Part shown: positions 22,870 through 30,352 of the stretch, in pieces
Layout: every line of letters starts with the position of its first letter
How positions within the stretch are numbered: the stretch's first letter is position 1
From: CAZIVP01 sp964542915
Lineage (GTDB): Bacteria > Calditrichota > Calditrichia > Calditrichales > Calditrichaceae
DNA length: 30,729 bases
Assembly (NCBI GenBank): GCA_964542915.1
Contig: CAZIVP010000028.1
Span: 1 to 30,729, forward strand
Direction: 5' to 3'
Program-made: the position numbers and the translations under genes
The notes under the pieces: generated by a model
The model's input: the letters and a program-made list of their open reading frames with translations, nothing else
Told to the model about the DNA's origin: nothing
The model's database searches: none

Positions 22870-24738
22870 ATGAAATTGTTTGGTACCATTATTATAGCGC
22901 TTTGCTTCTTTTTTTTAAATGCACAGAATCTGTATTCGCAAACATCCGCGGATAGTCTAACCGTTTATGAATTAAGAGATTCCATCGTAACCGTGGCCAA
23001 CCGCTATCAAATTTCGCTTAAGAATTTGCCTTACAATTATCAGATGATTGAAGGACCGGAAGCCAAAGCCTTAAGCCTGCATTCCGTTTTACAGGCCGTT
23101 GATATGAAGCACCCTTCGGCATTTGTTATGGAAAAAAAAGTCATGGGATTCGGCGTTGGCTCCGACGGCAGCGGTCAGGTTTATCTTCGCGGCCAGGGCG
23201 GTCATCCTAACAACGGCGTTCTCGTTTTATTAAACGGTCACCCGGATTTTATGGGCATTTTCGGGCACCCGCTGCCCGATGTTTACGGCATGGATAATAT
23301 CAAGCAAGTCGAAATCCTATCCGGTCCCGCTTCTACCGTTTTCGGCAACCACGCCATGGGCGGCGTTTTAAATCTGGTAACATCCACCGATTATAGTCGG
23401 CCCTTAAAACTGCAACTGGAATCCGGTAATTACAACAGTTCGCAGGTAGGGCTGCAACTGGCCAAACAATTCGACCGGGCAGGCGCCTTTTTATCCGTAA
23501 AACGCCAACAATCCGATGGTCATCTCGATCAGACTTCATTTGAAGCATTACGGGCGCGGGGCGGTTTGGAATACCAGTTCAACGATCGCTGGCATCTGAC
23601 GATGCAGGGACGTTATGTGCCATACGAATTTGACGATCCCGCCCGCGGTAATGCCGATACCGCCGGTTTGGGTGCTTACGGGAAAATCGAGCGTGGCATG
23701 GCGGAAATTATTCTTAAAAACAACGGAAACCGTTTTAGCGGATCGGCGCAACTTTACTCCAACTTTGGTCATCACCGTTTTTACGACGGATTCGAATCCA
23801 ATGATTTTACCTACGGCCTATCCCTTTATCAATTTTGGCGCTACGATAGCCGCATCAATCTGGCAGGCGGCGTGGATTTGCTGCACTATGGCGGCCAGGC
23901 CGAAAATCCCTACGCTTTCTTACCCAACGGAGCACCGGTTGTTAATGATGATCAACACGAAATCAACAGCGCCGGAGCTTACGCCCTTGTATTTTATAAC
24001 CCTTCTTCCTGGCTAAATTTCAAACTTGGAGCGCGCTACCAGAACAATTCCCTTTCGCATGCGCATGTATCTCCCATGGCTGCTGTAACCTTTCATTTGA
24101 AACCGAACTGGCAAATCTATACCAGCTTTAAAGAGGGCTTTCGTAGTCCGACGCCACAGGAGCTTTATCTCTTTCCTGCCTCCAATGAAGAGTTACAGGA
24201 AGAATCCATTCGGTCCGTGGAAATCGGTACCATGTATCGCTGGCAAAACGCGGGGGCGTTGCGATTCACTTATTTCCGGAATAACGCCGATAATATGATC
24301 CAGACAGTAAGTAACAACGCCCCGCCGCCGCGTCAAATATTCAGTAACAGCGGCGACGCTGATCAGTGGGGACTCGAACTGCAGCTCCAACAAAGATTGC
24401 CTGCCAACATGCACGCCCAAATTTCACACGCTTATCTGGACGCCGACGACTTAACCGCTTTTAGCCCCGCACACCAGTTTAAATACCAGCTTCACAAGCG
24501 CTTTCGGATGATAAACATTTTCCTCTATGGCAAATATGTGGAACGTTTATATGCCGAAAATCACGCACAGCTAAGGTTGCCCGATTACAACATTCTTAAC
24601 GGTTCGGTAAACGTCTCTATGGAACATTTCGATACCTATCTAAAGGTTCGCAATCTACTGGACCGAACGTATCAGGTTTTACCGGGATACAAAGCGCCGG
24701 GTATTCATGGCCAATTGGGCGTTATTTATAAATGGTAA
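22870..24738 (+). CDS. TonB-dependent outer-membrane receptor, probable nickel or metal-chelate uptake
   Basis: A 622-aa outer-membrane receptor. After a signal peptide (1-24), a TonB-box-like DSIVTVAN lies at about 37-44. The plug domain (50-170) contains VYLRGQGGHPNNGVLVLLNG, VEILSGPASTVFGNHAMGGVLNLVT and three GHP motifs (H112, H124, H133). The remainder is an amphipathic beta barrel ending in an aromatic residue (VIYKW). No carboxypeptidase-like N-terminal domain is present. The size is small for the family, close to BtuB-type receptors. The ATG follows GGAGG at 22861. It sits between the ECF ATPase and the S-type membrane protein under nikR, so a nickel, cobalt or metallo-chelate ligand is inferred. 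A GTAACAC half-site lies about 30 nt upstream. Confidence 0.93.
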   Translation: MKLFGTIIIALCFFFLNAQNLYSQTSADSLTVYELRDSIVTVANRYQISLKNLPYNYQMIEGPEAKALSLHSVLQAVDMKHPSAFVMEKKVMGFGVGSDGSGQVYLRGQGGHPNNGVLVLLNGHPDFMGIFGHPLPDVYGMDNIKQVEILSGPASTVFGNHAMGGVLNLVTSTDYSRPLKLQLESGNYNSSQVGLQLAKQFDRAGAFLSVKRQQSDGHLDQTSFEALRARGGLEYQFNDRWHLTMQGRYVPYEFDDPARGNADTAGLGAYGKIERGMAEIILKNNGNRFSGSAQLYSNFGHHRFYDGFESNDFTYGLSLYQFWRYDSRINLAGGVDLLHYGGQAENPYAFLPNGAPVVNDDQHEINSAGAYALVFYNPSSWLNFKLGARYQNNSLSHAHVSPMAAVTFHLKPNWQIYTSFKEGFRSPTPQELYLFPASNEELQEESIRSVEIGTMYRWQNAGALRFTYFRNNADNMIQTVSNNAPPPRQIFSNSGDADQWGLELQLQQRLPANMHAQISHAYLDADDLTAFSPAHQFKYQLHKRFRMINIFLYGKYVERLYAENHAQLRLPDYNILNGSVNVSMEHFDTYLKVRNLLDRTYQVLPGYKAPGIHGQLGVIYKW

Positions 24739-24744
24739 TGAATT

Positions 24745-25278
24745 ATGCATGAAATCGATTTAAGACAGATCCCGTTAGCCGCTCTGTTTTTAGCGGTAGG
24801 CGTAGTCCTGCCGCAATTTTTTCACTTACTGGGACTCGGCGCCGCCTTTTTGCCCATGTTTTTACCTGTTATGACGGGCGCCATGCTACTGCGTTGGAAG
24901 TTTGCAATATTACCGGCGTTGTTCAGCCCCCTCATTTCATTTATGATCACGGGGATGCCGCCACTGGCGCCACCTGTTTTACCGATTATAATCGTTGAAC
25001 TCGTGGTCGTCGCTTCGTTGATCTCATTACTGCGGGTACATAACAAACGCGATGTATGGACGGCTCTGCTGATAGCTATAATCGTCGACCGCCTCCTGCT
25101 TTTTCTGCTGGTGTGGTTGATTTTACCCTTATTCGGTTTGGAGCACCCTCTGTTTTCTTTGGCTCTGGTATCAACAGGCATCCCCGGCATTGTTTTACAA
25201 TTGATTACCATCCCATTGGTAATGAAACTCATTCGGGATCGGTTTCCACATTGGTATGATCTTAAAACCATAGAATAA
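24745..25278 (+). CDS. Putative ECF transporter S component, substrate unassigned
   Basis: A 177-aa very hydrophobic protein with about six membrane helices. The pattern LAALFLAVGVVLPQFFHLLG, FLPMFLPVMTGAML, LPALFSPLISFMITGMPPLAPP and TGIPGIVLQLITIPLVM matches, by eye, a group of small ECF S-component proteins of unassigned substrate. It does not show the N-terminal Met-His metal-binding sequence of CbiM/NikM. It starts 6 nt after the receptor stop, with a weak ribosome site, and no other S component is present in the module. It is therefore the likely substrate-binding partner of the CbiQ/CbiO pair, and from nikR, probably for nickel or a nickel chelate. H27, M38 and M70 are possible metal-contact residues (inference). 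Confidence 0.7.
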   Translation: MHEIDLRQIPLAALFLAVGVVLPQFFHLLGLGAAFLPMFLPVMTGAMLLRWKFAILPALFSPLISFMITGMPPLAPPVLPIIIVELVVVASLISLLRVHNKRDVWTALLIAIIVDRLLLFLLVWLILPLFGLEHPLFSLALVSTGIPGIVLQLITIPLVMKLIRDRFPHWYDLKTIE

Positions 25279-25305
25279 AATCATTAATAAAAGGAAACGT
25301 ACAAT

Positions 25306-25413
25306 TTGAAGCAAATAGAGATCAGAATTTTTGAACGCCGGAGCAAGCCGGCCCATTGCATATATTCTATTGAAAACCGTATGTTCTATAACAGTTTTAG
25401 AACAAACCCCTAA
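25306..25413 (+). CDS. Possible 35-aa peptide between S component and methyltransferase
   Basis: A short frame begins with TTG at 25306 preceded by AAAAGGAAA at about 10 nt and ends with TAA at 25413. The peptide is basic (KQIEIRIFERRSKPAH-like start) with single Cys and several aromatic residues and no membrane segment. The ribosome site is the only positive evidence; frame length is within chance. It could instead be leader sequence of the methyltransferase mRNA. Confidence 0.25.
   Translation: MKQIEIRIFERRSKPAHCIYSIENRMFYNSFRTNP
25383..25403. promoter_or_regulatory. GTTCTA/TAGAAC inverted repeat upstream of the methyltransferase
   Basis: GTTCTA at 25383-25388 and TAGAAC at 25398-25403 are separated by 9 nt and end 30 nt before the methyltransferase start. 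It may be an operator giving the gene separate control. No known regulator is recognised. Confidence 0.35.
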
Positions 25414-25433
25414 AAATACGGAAATACAAAACG

Positions 25434-26048
25434 ATGGCCCCGATTGACGCTACACGCAATTTTTTCGATGCCCATGCTCCGCAATGGGATACGTATGATG
25501 AACCTCAAAAACTCCGGAATATCATCTCTATTGCCGAGAGCGCTTTCCCTGCCATGAAGGGTCCTATACTGGACCTTGGCAGCGGTACGGGTATCATGTT
25601 ACCGGTATTTCAGCAATTTTATCCCGACAGCCTCGTGATCGAATTTGACCTCGCCTTTGGCATGCTTCGACAGGCGCGGCAAAAGTATCATTCCGACCAG
25701 AAATATGTTTTTGTGCAGGGCGACGGACACCGTCTTCCTTTTAACAAGTACACCTTTTCCGGGATCGTTTGTTTTTCGGTTTTTCCGCACCTGGAAGACC
25801 GTATTCGATTTTTGCAGGAGGCGGAACGCGTACTTCATTCCGACGGACATTTAATCATATTTCATTTGATGAATCACCGGCAATTGAACCACCATCACCG
25901 GGAAGCCGGCGGGACGGTTCGCCATGACCGGATGTTGCCGGCAAAGCGTCTCGCGCGCTTGATCGAGGAGAGAAGCCAGCTACGTTGTTTGAAGACCGTC
26001 GAACAAGAGGGATTATATTTTATCGACGCCGTCAATAAGGCGTGTTGA
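25434..26048 (+). CDS. Class I SAM-dependent methyltransferase with His-rich segment
   Basis: A 204-aa cytoplasmic methyltransferase. Motif I ILDLGSGTGI (45-54), the acidic residues after beta2 (VIEFDLAFGM, E70/D72), QGDGHRLPF (95-103) and the ERVLHSDGHLIIFH strand define a Rossmann SAM-binding fold of the Methyltransf_11 type. Residues 144-164 hold six His, including NHHHRE and TVRHD, which could bind a metal or metallo-ligand. The substrate is unknown. It follows the nikR-ECF-TonB genes by 155 nt on the same strand, so action on a metal chelator, corrinoid or other tetrapyrrole is possible but unproven. The ATG has a weak GGAA about 10 nt upstream. The stop lies 4 nt from the convergent xerD stop. 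Confidence 0.85.
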   Translation: MAPIDATRNFFDAHAPQWDTYDEPQKLRNIISIAESAFPAMKGPILDLGSGTGIMLPVFQQFYPDSLVIEFDLAFGMLRQARQKYHSDQKYVFVQGDGHRLPFNKYTFSGIVCFSVFPHLEDRIRFLQEAERVLHSDGHLIIFHLMNHRQLNHHHREAGGTVRHDRMLPAKRLARLIEERSQLRCLKTVEQEGLYFIDAVNKAC

Positions 26049-26052
26049 GCCT

Positions 26053-26943
26053 TCATCCCCGGGGATGGTAGGTTCGGTATTCCTGCTGTATGAAACTGCG
26101 ATCCAGGTGGGTATAGATTTGGGTCGTACCAATATCGCTATGCCCGAGCATTTCCTGTACCGCGCGCAGGTCGGCGCCGTTTTCCAGAAGATGGGTGGCA
26201 AAGGAGTGTCGAAACGTATGGGGGTGAATTTCCTTGCGGATATTTACTTCTTTGAGACAGGCGTTGAGAATTTTCCAGAACCCCATACGCGACATGGCGG
26301 TGCCACGCACATTCAAAAATAATATACCGCCCGATTTACCCTTACGATCCAGATGAGGCCGGGCGCGATCCAGATAAGCCTTGTTCCATTCCAGCGCGTT
26401 ATCGGATATGGGCACCAACCGTTCTTTACGACCCTTACCAAAAACCCGCAATACAGCTTGATCGAAATAAAGACTATTTTTGCGTAAGGCTAATAATTCA
26501 GAGATGCGCAGGCCGCTGGCATAAAGCGTCTCCAACATGGCGCGGTTGCGAAGCCCCAGCGCCGTTCCCGTATCCGGTATGGCAAGTATGGATTTTACCT
26601 CCTCCCAGGTCAGAACGGACGGCAATTTCCGCGAAACTTTGGGACGATCCACATTCTCGGTTGGATCGCTATCGCTGAGATTTTCCGCAATCAGGAAGCG
26701 ATAAAAACCGCTGATGGAAGACACATTGCGTGCCAAACTGTTAGCCGATAAGCCCAACTCACTAAGTAATTGGATCAAGCGATGGACATGTTCGGGTTTG
26801 GCGTCGACGGGCGAATTCAGCCCGATTCGTTTTAAATAATCCAAATAGCGTTCTATATCGCGGAGGTAGGCATCAACGGAGTGCGGCGATAAGTTTTGTT
26901 CAAAAATCAAATAACTTTTGTACTGCCTCAAAAGGGCATGCAT
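26053..26943 (-). CDS. xerD: Site-specific tyrosine recombinase XerD-like
   Basis: A 296-aa recombinase that resolves chromosome dimers at dif with XerC and FtsK. The N-terminal SAM-like core-binding domain spans 1-90 (LLRQYKSYLIFEQNLSPHSV) and the catalytic domain 105-296. All active-site residues are present: R146 (GLRISE), K170 (FGKGRKER), H242 and R245 (HTFRH), H268 (LGHSD) and nucleophile Y277 (IYTHL). Length and the N-terminal LSPHSVDAYLRDIERYL fit housekeeping Xer rather than phage integrases. Start ATG overlaps the upstream gene's stop as TAATG, with AGGAAGAG upstream. XerC versus XerD assignment is less sure. No dif-like site was found. Confidence 0.9.
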   Translation of the reverse strand: MHALLRQYKSYLIFEQNLSPHSVDAYLRDIERYLDYLKRIGLNSPVDAKPEHVHRLIQLLSELGLSANSLARNVSSISGFYRFLIAENLSDSDPTENVDRPKVSRKLPSVLTWEEVKSILAIPDTGTALGLRNRAMLETLYASGLRISELLALRKNSLYFDQAVLRVFGKGRKERLVPISDNALEWNKAYLDRARPHLDRKGKSGGILFLNVRGTAMSRMGFWKILNACLKEVNIRKEIHPHTFRHSFATHLLENGADLRAVQEMLGHSDIGTTQIYTHLDRSFIQQEYRTYHPRG

Positions 26944-27389
26944 TACTCTTCCTGGTCTTTATCCAATAGCGGTTCGGTTAGGGAAAGCGCAATACCGGAA
27001 AGCATCACTTCCGGCGCCAGTTTTTCAAAATCACCCGACAATAGATCGGCGTCCACATTAGTGAAAACCGAACAAGCCGCCTGTTTTTCGACAACGATGC
27101 CGGAGAGGCGGCCGGCGTGCTGACCGAAAAAGGTAACTTCGCCCAGAACATCGCTTACAACCACGCCCGTACAGAAATGTAACTGAATATGGGAGTTGGG
27201 GGTAAAGATAGATACCAGATTACCCTCTTTTTTACCGATTGGGATGTCCGGATAGACTTCGATGGTTAATTTACGGCCTTTTTCAGAATTGAGCAGCACC
27301 GCCCGATGCTGATTGCCGCGTTTGGCAAATTTGACTCCCAAAACCTTCTCTATTTCGGCAAATTTCTCTTCATTAAACTTGAATTTCAT
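26943..27389 (-). CDS. Hypothetical cytoplasmic protein (148 aa) coupled to xerD
   Basis: An unrecognised protein. It is predicted soluble, alpha/beta, and starts KFKFNEEKFAEIEKVLGVKFAKRG. The centre is beta-rich with LTIEVYPDIPIGKKEGNLVSIFTPNSHIQLHFCTGVVVSD, then FFGQHAGRLSGIVVEKQAACSVFTNVDADLLSGDFEKLAPEVMLSGIALSL. Cys residues (in HFCTG and ACSVF) and a Gly-rich pattern look conserved, though this cannot be tested here. It is translated between bshB1 (29 nt upstream) and xerD (1-nt TAATG overlap), so the three form one operon. Start ATG is preceded by GGGAG. Codon use is like its neighbours. No function is proposed. Confidence 0.75.
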   Translation of the reverse strand: MKFKFNEEKFAEIEKVLGVKFAKRGNQHRAVLLNSEKGRKLTIEVYPDIPIGKKEGNLVSIFTPNSHIQLHFCTGVVVSDVLGEVTFFGQHAGRLSGIVVEKQAACSVFTNVDADLLSGDFEKLAPEVMLSGIALSLTEPLLDKDQEE

Positions 27390-27418
27390 CCTTAGCTCCC
27401 AAACTGATTCATGACCGT

Positions 27419-28123
27419 TTACGAAAATTGTTCAACTAAGTTATTAATTTTTAGCATTGATGGCGAATAAAATGGCTCCCCATAGGTCGCACCGATCTGA
27501 TGTCCGAAATAACGGGCGCGAACTTCAATCGACCGCCAAAACTGTTCGCTGCTCACATAGGTTTGCGGCTCATCCGAATCGGGATTATATAATTGGCTCC
27601 GATATGCACGCATGGCATCAATTTTATAATCGTAAGTATCCGAAATATCTACAATAAACGAAGGCTTTTCAACATAATGGCTAAAGTATTGAATCATTGC
27701 TTTCGGCCGGTGTGCCTGCTCTTTCGTTTCGATTTTATTTAAACCGGCGTAAAAAGCAGCGTCTCTGATCAGACGGTGGGCGTGTTCATGGTCTGGATGG
27801 CGGTCCCGGCCGAACGGCAAAAACACAAGCAGGGGTTTCCAGCGGCGTATTTCCCGAATAATCTTTAAGCGATTGGCTTCGGTGTTTTCCAGTTTAGCAT
27901 CTTCGATATCAAGAAAAACGCGTTGTTTTGCCTGAAGAATCTTTGCGGCTTCCTCCGCCTCGCGTCGACGCACCTCGGGCGTACCACGCGTCGCCAATTC
28001 CCCGCGGGTCAAATCGACAACCACCACATTATGGCCCATACGTTGCATCTTGATCAAAGTACCGCCGCAAAACAACTCCACATCGTCAGGATGTGTACCG
28101 AATGCAAGGATTTCAGCCTGCAT
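27419..28123 (-). CDS. bshB1: Bacillithiol biosynthesis deacetylase BshB1
   Basis: A zinc-dependent LmbE-family deacetylase of 234 aa that removes acetyl from GlcNAc-malate in bacillithiol synthesis. The N-terminal ILAFGTHPDDVELFCGGTL supplies zinc ligands H11 and D14, and FGRDRHPDHEHAHRLIRDAAF supplies H112. SHYVEKPSFIVDISDTYDYKIDAMRAYRSQL and SEQFWRSIEVRARYFGHQIGATYGEPF are BshB1 hallmarks. The ATG at 28123 is preferred over a TTG one codon earlier; the ribosome site is weak. It leads an operon with the 148-aa unknown gene and xerD. Neither bshA nor bshC is in the window, so the pathway must be scattered. Confidence 0.94.
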   Translation of the reverse strand: MQAEILAFGTHPDDVELFCGGTLIKMQRMGHNVVVVDLTRGELATRGTPEVRRREAEEAAKILQAKQRVFLDIEDAKLENTEANRLKIIREIRRWKPLLVFLPFGRDRHPDHEHAHRLIRDAAFYAGLNKIETKEQAHRPKAMIQYFSHYVEKPSFIVDISDTYDYKIDAMRAYRSQLYNPDSDEPQTYVSSEQFWRSIEVRARYFGHQIGATYGEPFYSPSMLKINNLVEQFS

Positions 28124-28318
28124 CAATAACCGCCCATATATTCAACATAAAACTATGAAATTAATAGACATACAAAATAATTGCAATCAAATCTTCAACA
28201 TCCAATGCGTGAAACGTACAAGCGAATATACCGGATAGAAATTCTATCAACGATACTCTGTACGCAAAACTTGTCGTACTAAGACAAGCGACCTCATTAA
28301 GATTTGTCGCGGAGACGT

Positions 28319-28762
28319 TTATTCTTCTGATTCCTGTAGCGGCGCGAGCACCTTTAAAACAGATGAAATTTTACTATTGTCGGGATTTTCCTGGTGGGCT
28401 TTCCGCAAATAAAGAATGGATTTGTTTAAATCACAATATAAATAAAGCATACCCAGAATCAGGGTCAAATGTTGGGGAAAATTATCATGTTTGGCAAGCC
28501 TTTCCCAACCGGGAATAATTTCCTGGCAGGGACAATCGTCGTAATAGGGATCGGTATCAATAATGATATTGGCATCCTGGTTGACCAGGTCATGGAATAT
28601 GGATAAGGCCTGTTCGATCTTTCCATTCTGAATATAACAAATAACGAGTTTCTTTTTTATTTCATGGGAATGTGGATGTGCACGCAGGGCTTTTTCCAGA
28701 TAGAACGTCGCTTTATTGAATTGACGCGTTAAAAAGTAGCGGTTTCCCAGCATCTCTGACAT
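28319..28762 (-). CDS. Small TPR protein with CPCQ motif, sigma54-driven
   Basis: A 147-aa protein, predicted cytoplasmic, with tetratricopeptide repeats at about 5-60 (NRYFLTRQFNKATFYLEKALRAHP, KLVICYIQNGKIEQALSIFHDLV) and about 95-135 (LGMLYLYCDLNKSILYLRKAHQENP). Between them an insert carries a Cys pair, C77 and C79 in DDCPCQE, not part of a normal TPR. The ATG at 28762 follows GAGGTGA and lies 12 nt from the predicted start point of a -24/-12 promoter. The adjacent Cys-rich PAS activator is the obvious regulator. It is transcribed alone. Function unknown; a redox or metal-responsive adaptor is an inference. Confidence 0.82.
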   Translation of the reverse strand: MSEMLGNRYFLTRQFNKATFYLEKALRAHPHSHEIKKKLVICYIQNGKIEQALSIFHDLVNQDANIIIDTDPYYDDCPCQEIIPGWERLAKHDNFPQHLTLILGMLYLYCDLNKSILYLRKAHQENPDNSKISSVLKVLAPLQESEE

Positions 28763-28783
28763 AATTCACCTCTGTGGCAAGTG

Positions 28784-28801
28784 AAGCAAAATAAATGCCA
28801 A
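28784..28801 (-). promoter_or_regulatory. Sigma54 (-24/-12) promoter of the TPR gene
   Basis: The minus strand reads TTGGCATTTATTTTGCTT. The invariant GG (-24) and GC (-12) are separated by exactly 10 nt, and flanking TTGGCA and TTGCTT match the consensus. The predicted start near 28774 leaves a 12-nt leader containing the ribosome site. Confidence 0.85.
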
Positions 28802-28849
28802 AAGAGACGCTTCGCATGATGCAGCTTACCGGGAACGCCACCCATGTGA

Positions 28850-28946
28850 ATTGTTTCATTATTGAAACAATATTTGTTATAACCTTTTGAAAATTCAAAG
28901 TTAATGCACGATTGAACACATGAAACAGTTTGTTTTTACTGAAACA
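28850..28946. promoter_or_regulatory. Upstream activator sites TGTTTCA/TGAAACA
   Basis: A 9-bp perfect palindrome (ATTGTTTCA and TGAAACAAT, 4-nt spacer) occupies 28850-28871, about 50-70 nt upstream of the sigma54 promoter. Further TGAAACA copies lie at 28921-28927 and 28940-28946. This is the expected position for an enhancer-binding protein and the same heptamer occurs at the activator's own promoter. Confidence 0.7.
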
Positions 28947-29008
28947 CTCGTTGAGGCATCTTTCCCGGGAGGCATACGAGCTTTACAAAGACGCCGGGCA
29001 TGCGCCGA

Positions 29009-30346
29009 TCATTCATTTTCGAGCAAACCGAGGGATTTCATTTTGCGCCAGAGCGTCGTGCGCCCCATACCCAGTTCACGTGCCGCCCGGCTGCGGTTCC
29101 AGTGGTTGCGTTCCAAGGTTTCCCGAATGAAGGTGTATTGATCGTTCTTATATGGTTGCATCTTTTGCGATTCGACGAGGTGGCTGCAATCCGATCCGCG
29201 TCGTATACTGGGCGGCAGTTTCGAGGCGTGAATGACCGAATCTTTACTTCGGGCGAAGGCATATTCAATGGCATTTTCCAGTTCACGGACATTTCCAGGC
29301 CAGCCATAGCCCAACAAAATATCCATCGCCTCATCATCAATCTCCTGAATTTGCTTACCGGAAATGAGAACATATTTATTGATGAAGTGTTGCACCAAGT
29401 GCGGAATATCCGACTTACGCTGGCGCAGTGGTGGAATCCGTATGGGAATGACATTTAAACGATAGAACAAATCTTCCCGAAAATTGCCGGCCTTCAATTC
29501 GGCATCGATATTTTTATTGGTGGCTGCAATTACGCGAACATCAACTTTGCGGGTAATCGATTCGCCGATACGCTCAAAAGTGCCTTCCTGCAAAACACGT
29601 AATAATTGTACCTGCATTTGTAACGGCATCTCGGCAACTTCATCCAGAAATATCGTGCCCCTGTCGGCCAATTCGAAGCGCCCGGCCCTGTCCTTGACCG
29701 CGTCTGTAAATGCGCCCTTGACATGACCAAAAAGTTCACTCGCCAGAATTTGAGGTGGGAAGACCGAACAGTTAATCTTCAAAAAGGGTTTGTTTGCCCG
29801 CATACTTGTTTTTTGAATGGCATTGGCGATCAATTCTTTACCGGTTCCCGATTCGCCCATAACCAAAACATTGGAATCGGACTCGGAAACCTCTTCGATA
29901 AGGTTATAGATTTCCAACATCGATTTATGTTGACCGATAATACCGTGGAAATTCGAGGTGGTTATAAGGCTTTCCTGGATGGTTTCCAAATACGACATAT
30001 CGCGAAATGAGACCACGCCGCCCATGGGAATGCCATCACTATCCTTTAATACAGCAGCATTAATCTTGACGGGGATGCGTTTGCCGGTATTGTCCTGAAG
30101 CGAACCCTCCAAATCATATACGTTTTCGCCGCTCTCCAATACACGACCGATCGGACAATCTTCCAGACACCGTTTGGATTTGAAGATATTTTTACAGAAA
30201 TCGCCGATCACTTCTTCGCGGCGGAGGCCCAAAATATCCTCAGCGGCGCGATTGAAGCTATTGATACGAAAGTTCTTGTCAACCGTAAAGAGTCCTTCAC
30301 CTAAGGAATCAAGAATGACGTCGGGAAATTTTTCTGATTTGATCAT
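29009..30346 (-). CDS. Cys-rich PAS sigma54-dependent activator (GAFTDA variant)
   Basis: A 445-aa enhancer-binding protein. The N-terminal PAS domain (about 5-118) contains C51, C60 and C64 in DFCKNIFKSKRCLEDCP, a pattern suggesting an iron-sulfur cluster or thiol redox sensing. The AAA+ domain (about 133-370) has Walker A GESGTGKE (G164-K170), Walker B TIFLDEVAEM (D235, E236) and the sigma54 loop written GAFTDA (211-216) instead of GAFTGA. A Fis-type HTH (NRSRAARELGMGRTTLWRKMKSLG) ends the protein. There is no receiver domain, so the PAS itself probably senses the signal. The ATG at 30346 has no Shine-Dalgarno. It is upstream of the TPR gene with TGTTTCA-type sites at both promoters. Confidence 0.93.
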   Translation of the reverse strand: MIKSEKFPDVILDSLGEGLFTVDKNFRINSFNRAAEDILGLRREEVIGDFCKNIFKSKRCLEDCPIGRVLESGENVYDLEGSLQDNTGKRIPVKINAAVLKDSDGIPMGGVVSFRDMSYLETIQESLITTSNFHGIIGQHKSMLEIYNLIEEVSESDSNVLVMGESGTGKELIANAIQKTSMRANKPFLKINCSVFPPQILASELFGHVKGAFTDAVKDRAGRFELADRGTIFLDEVAEMPLQMQVQLLRVLQEGTFERIGESITRKVDVRVIAATNKNIDAELKAGNFREDLFYRLNVIPIRIPPLRQRKSDIPHLVQHFINKYVLISGKQIQEIDDEAMDILLGYGWPGNVRELENAIEYAFARSKDSVIHASKLPPSIRRGSDCSHLVESQKMQPYKNDQYTFIRETLERNHWNRSRAARELGMGRTTLWRKMKSLGLLENE

Positions 30347-30352
30347 AATACG

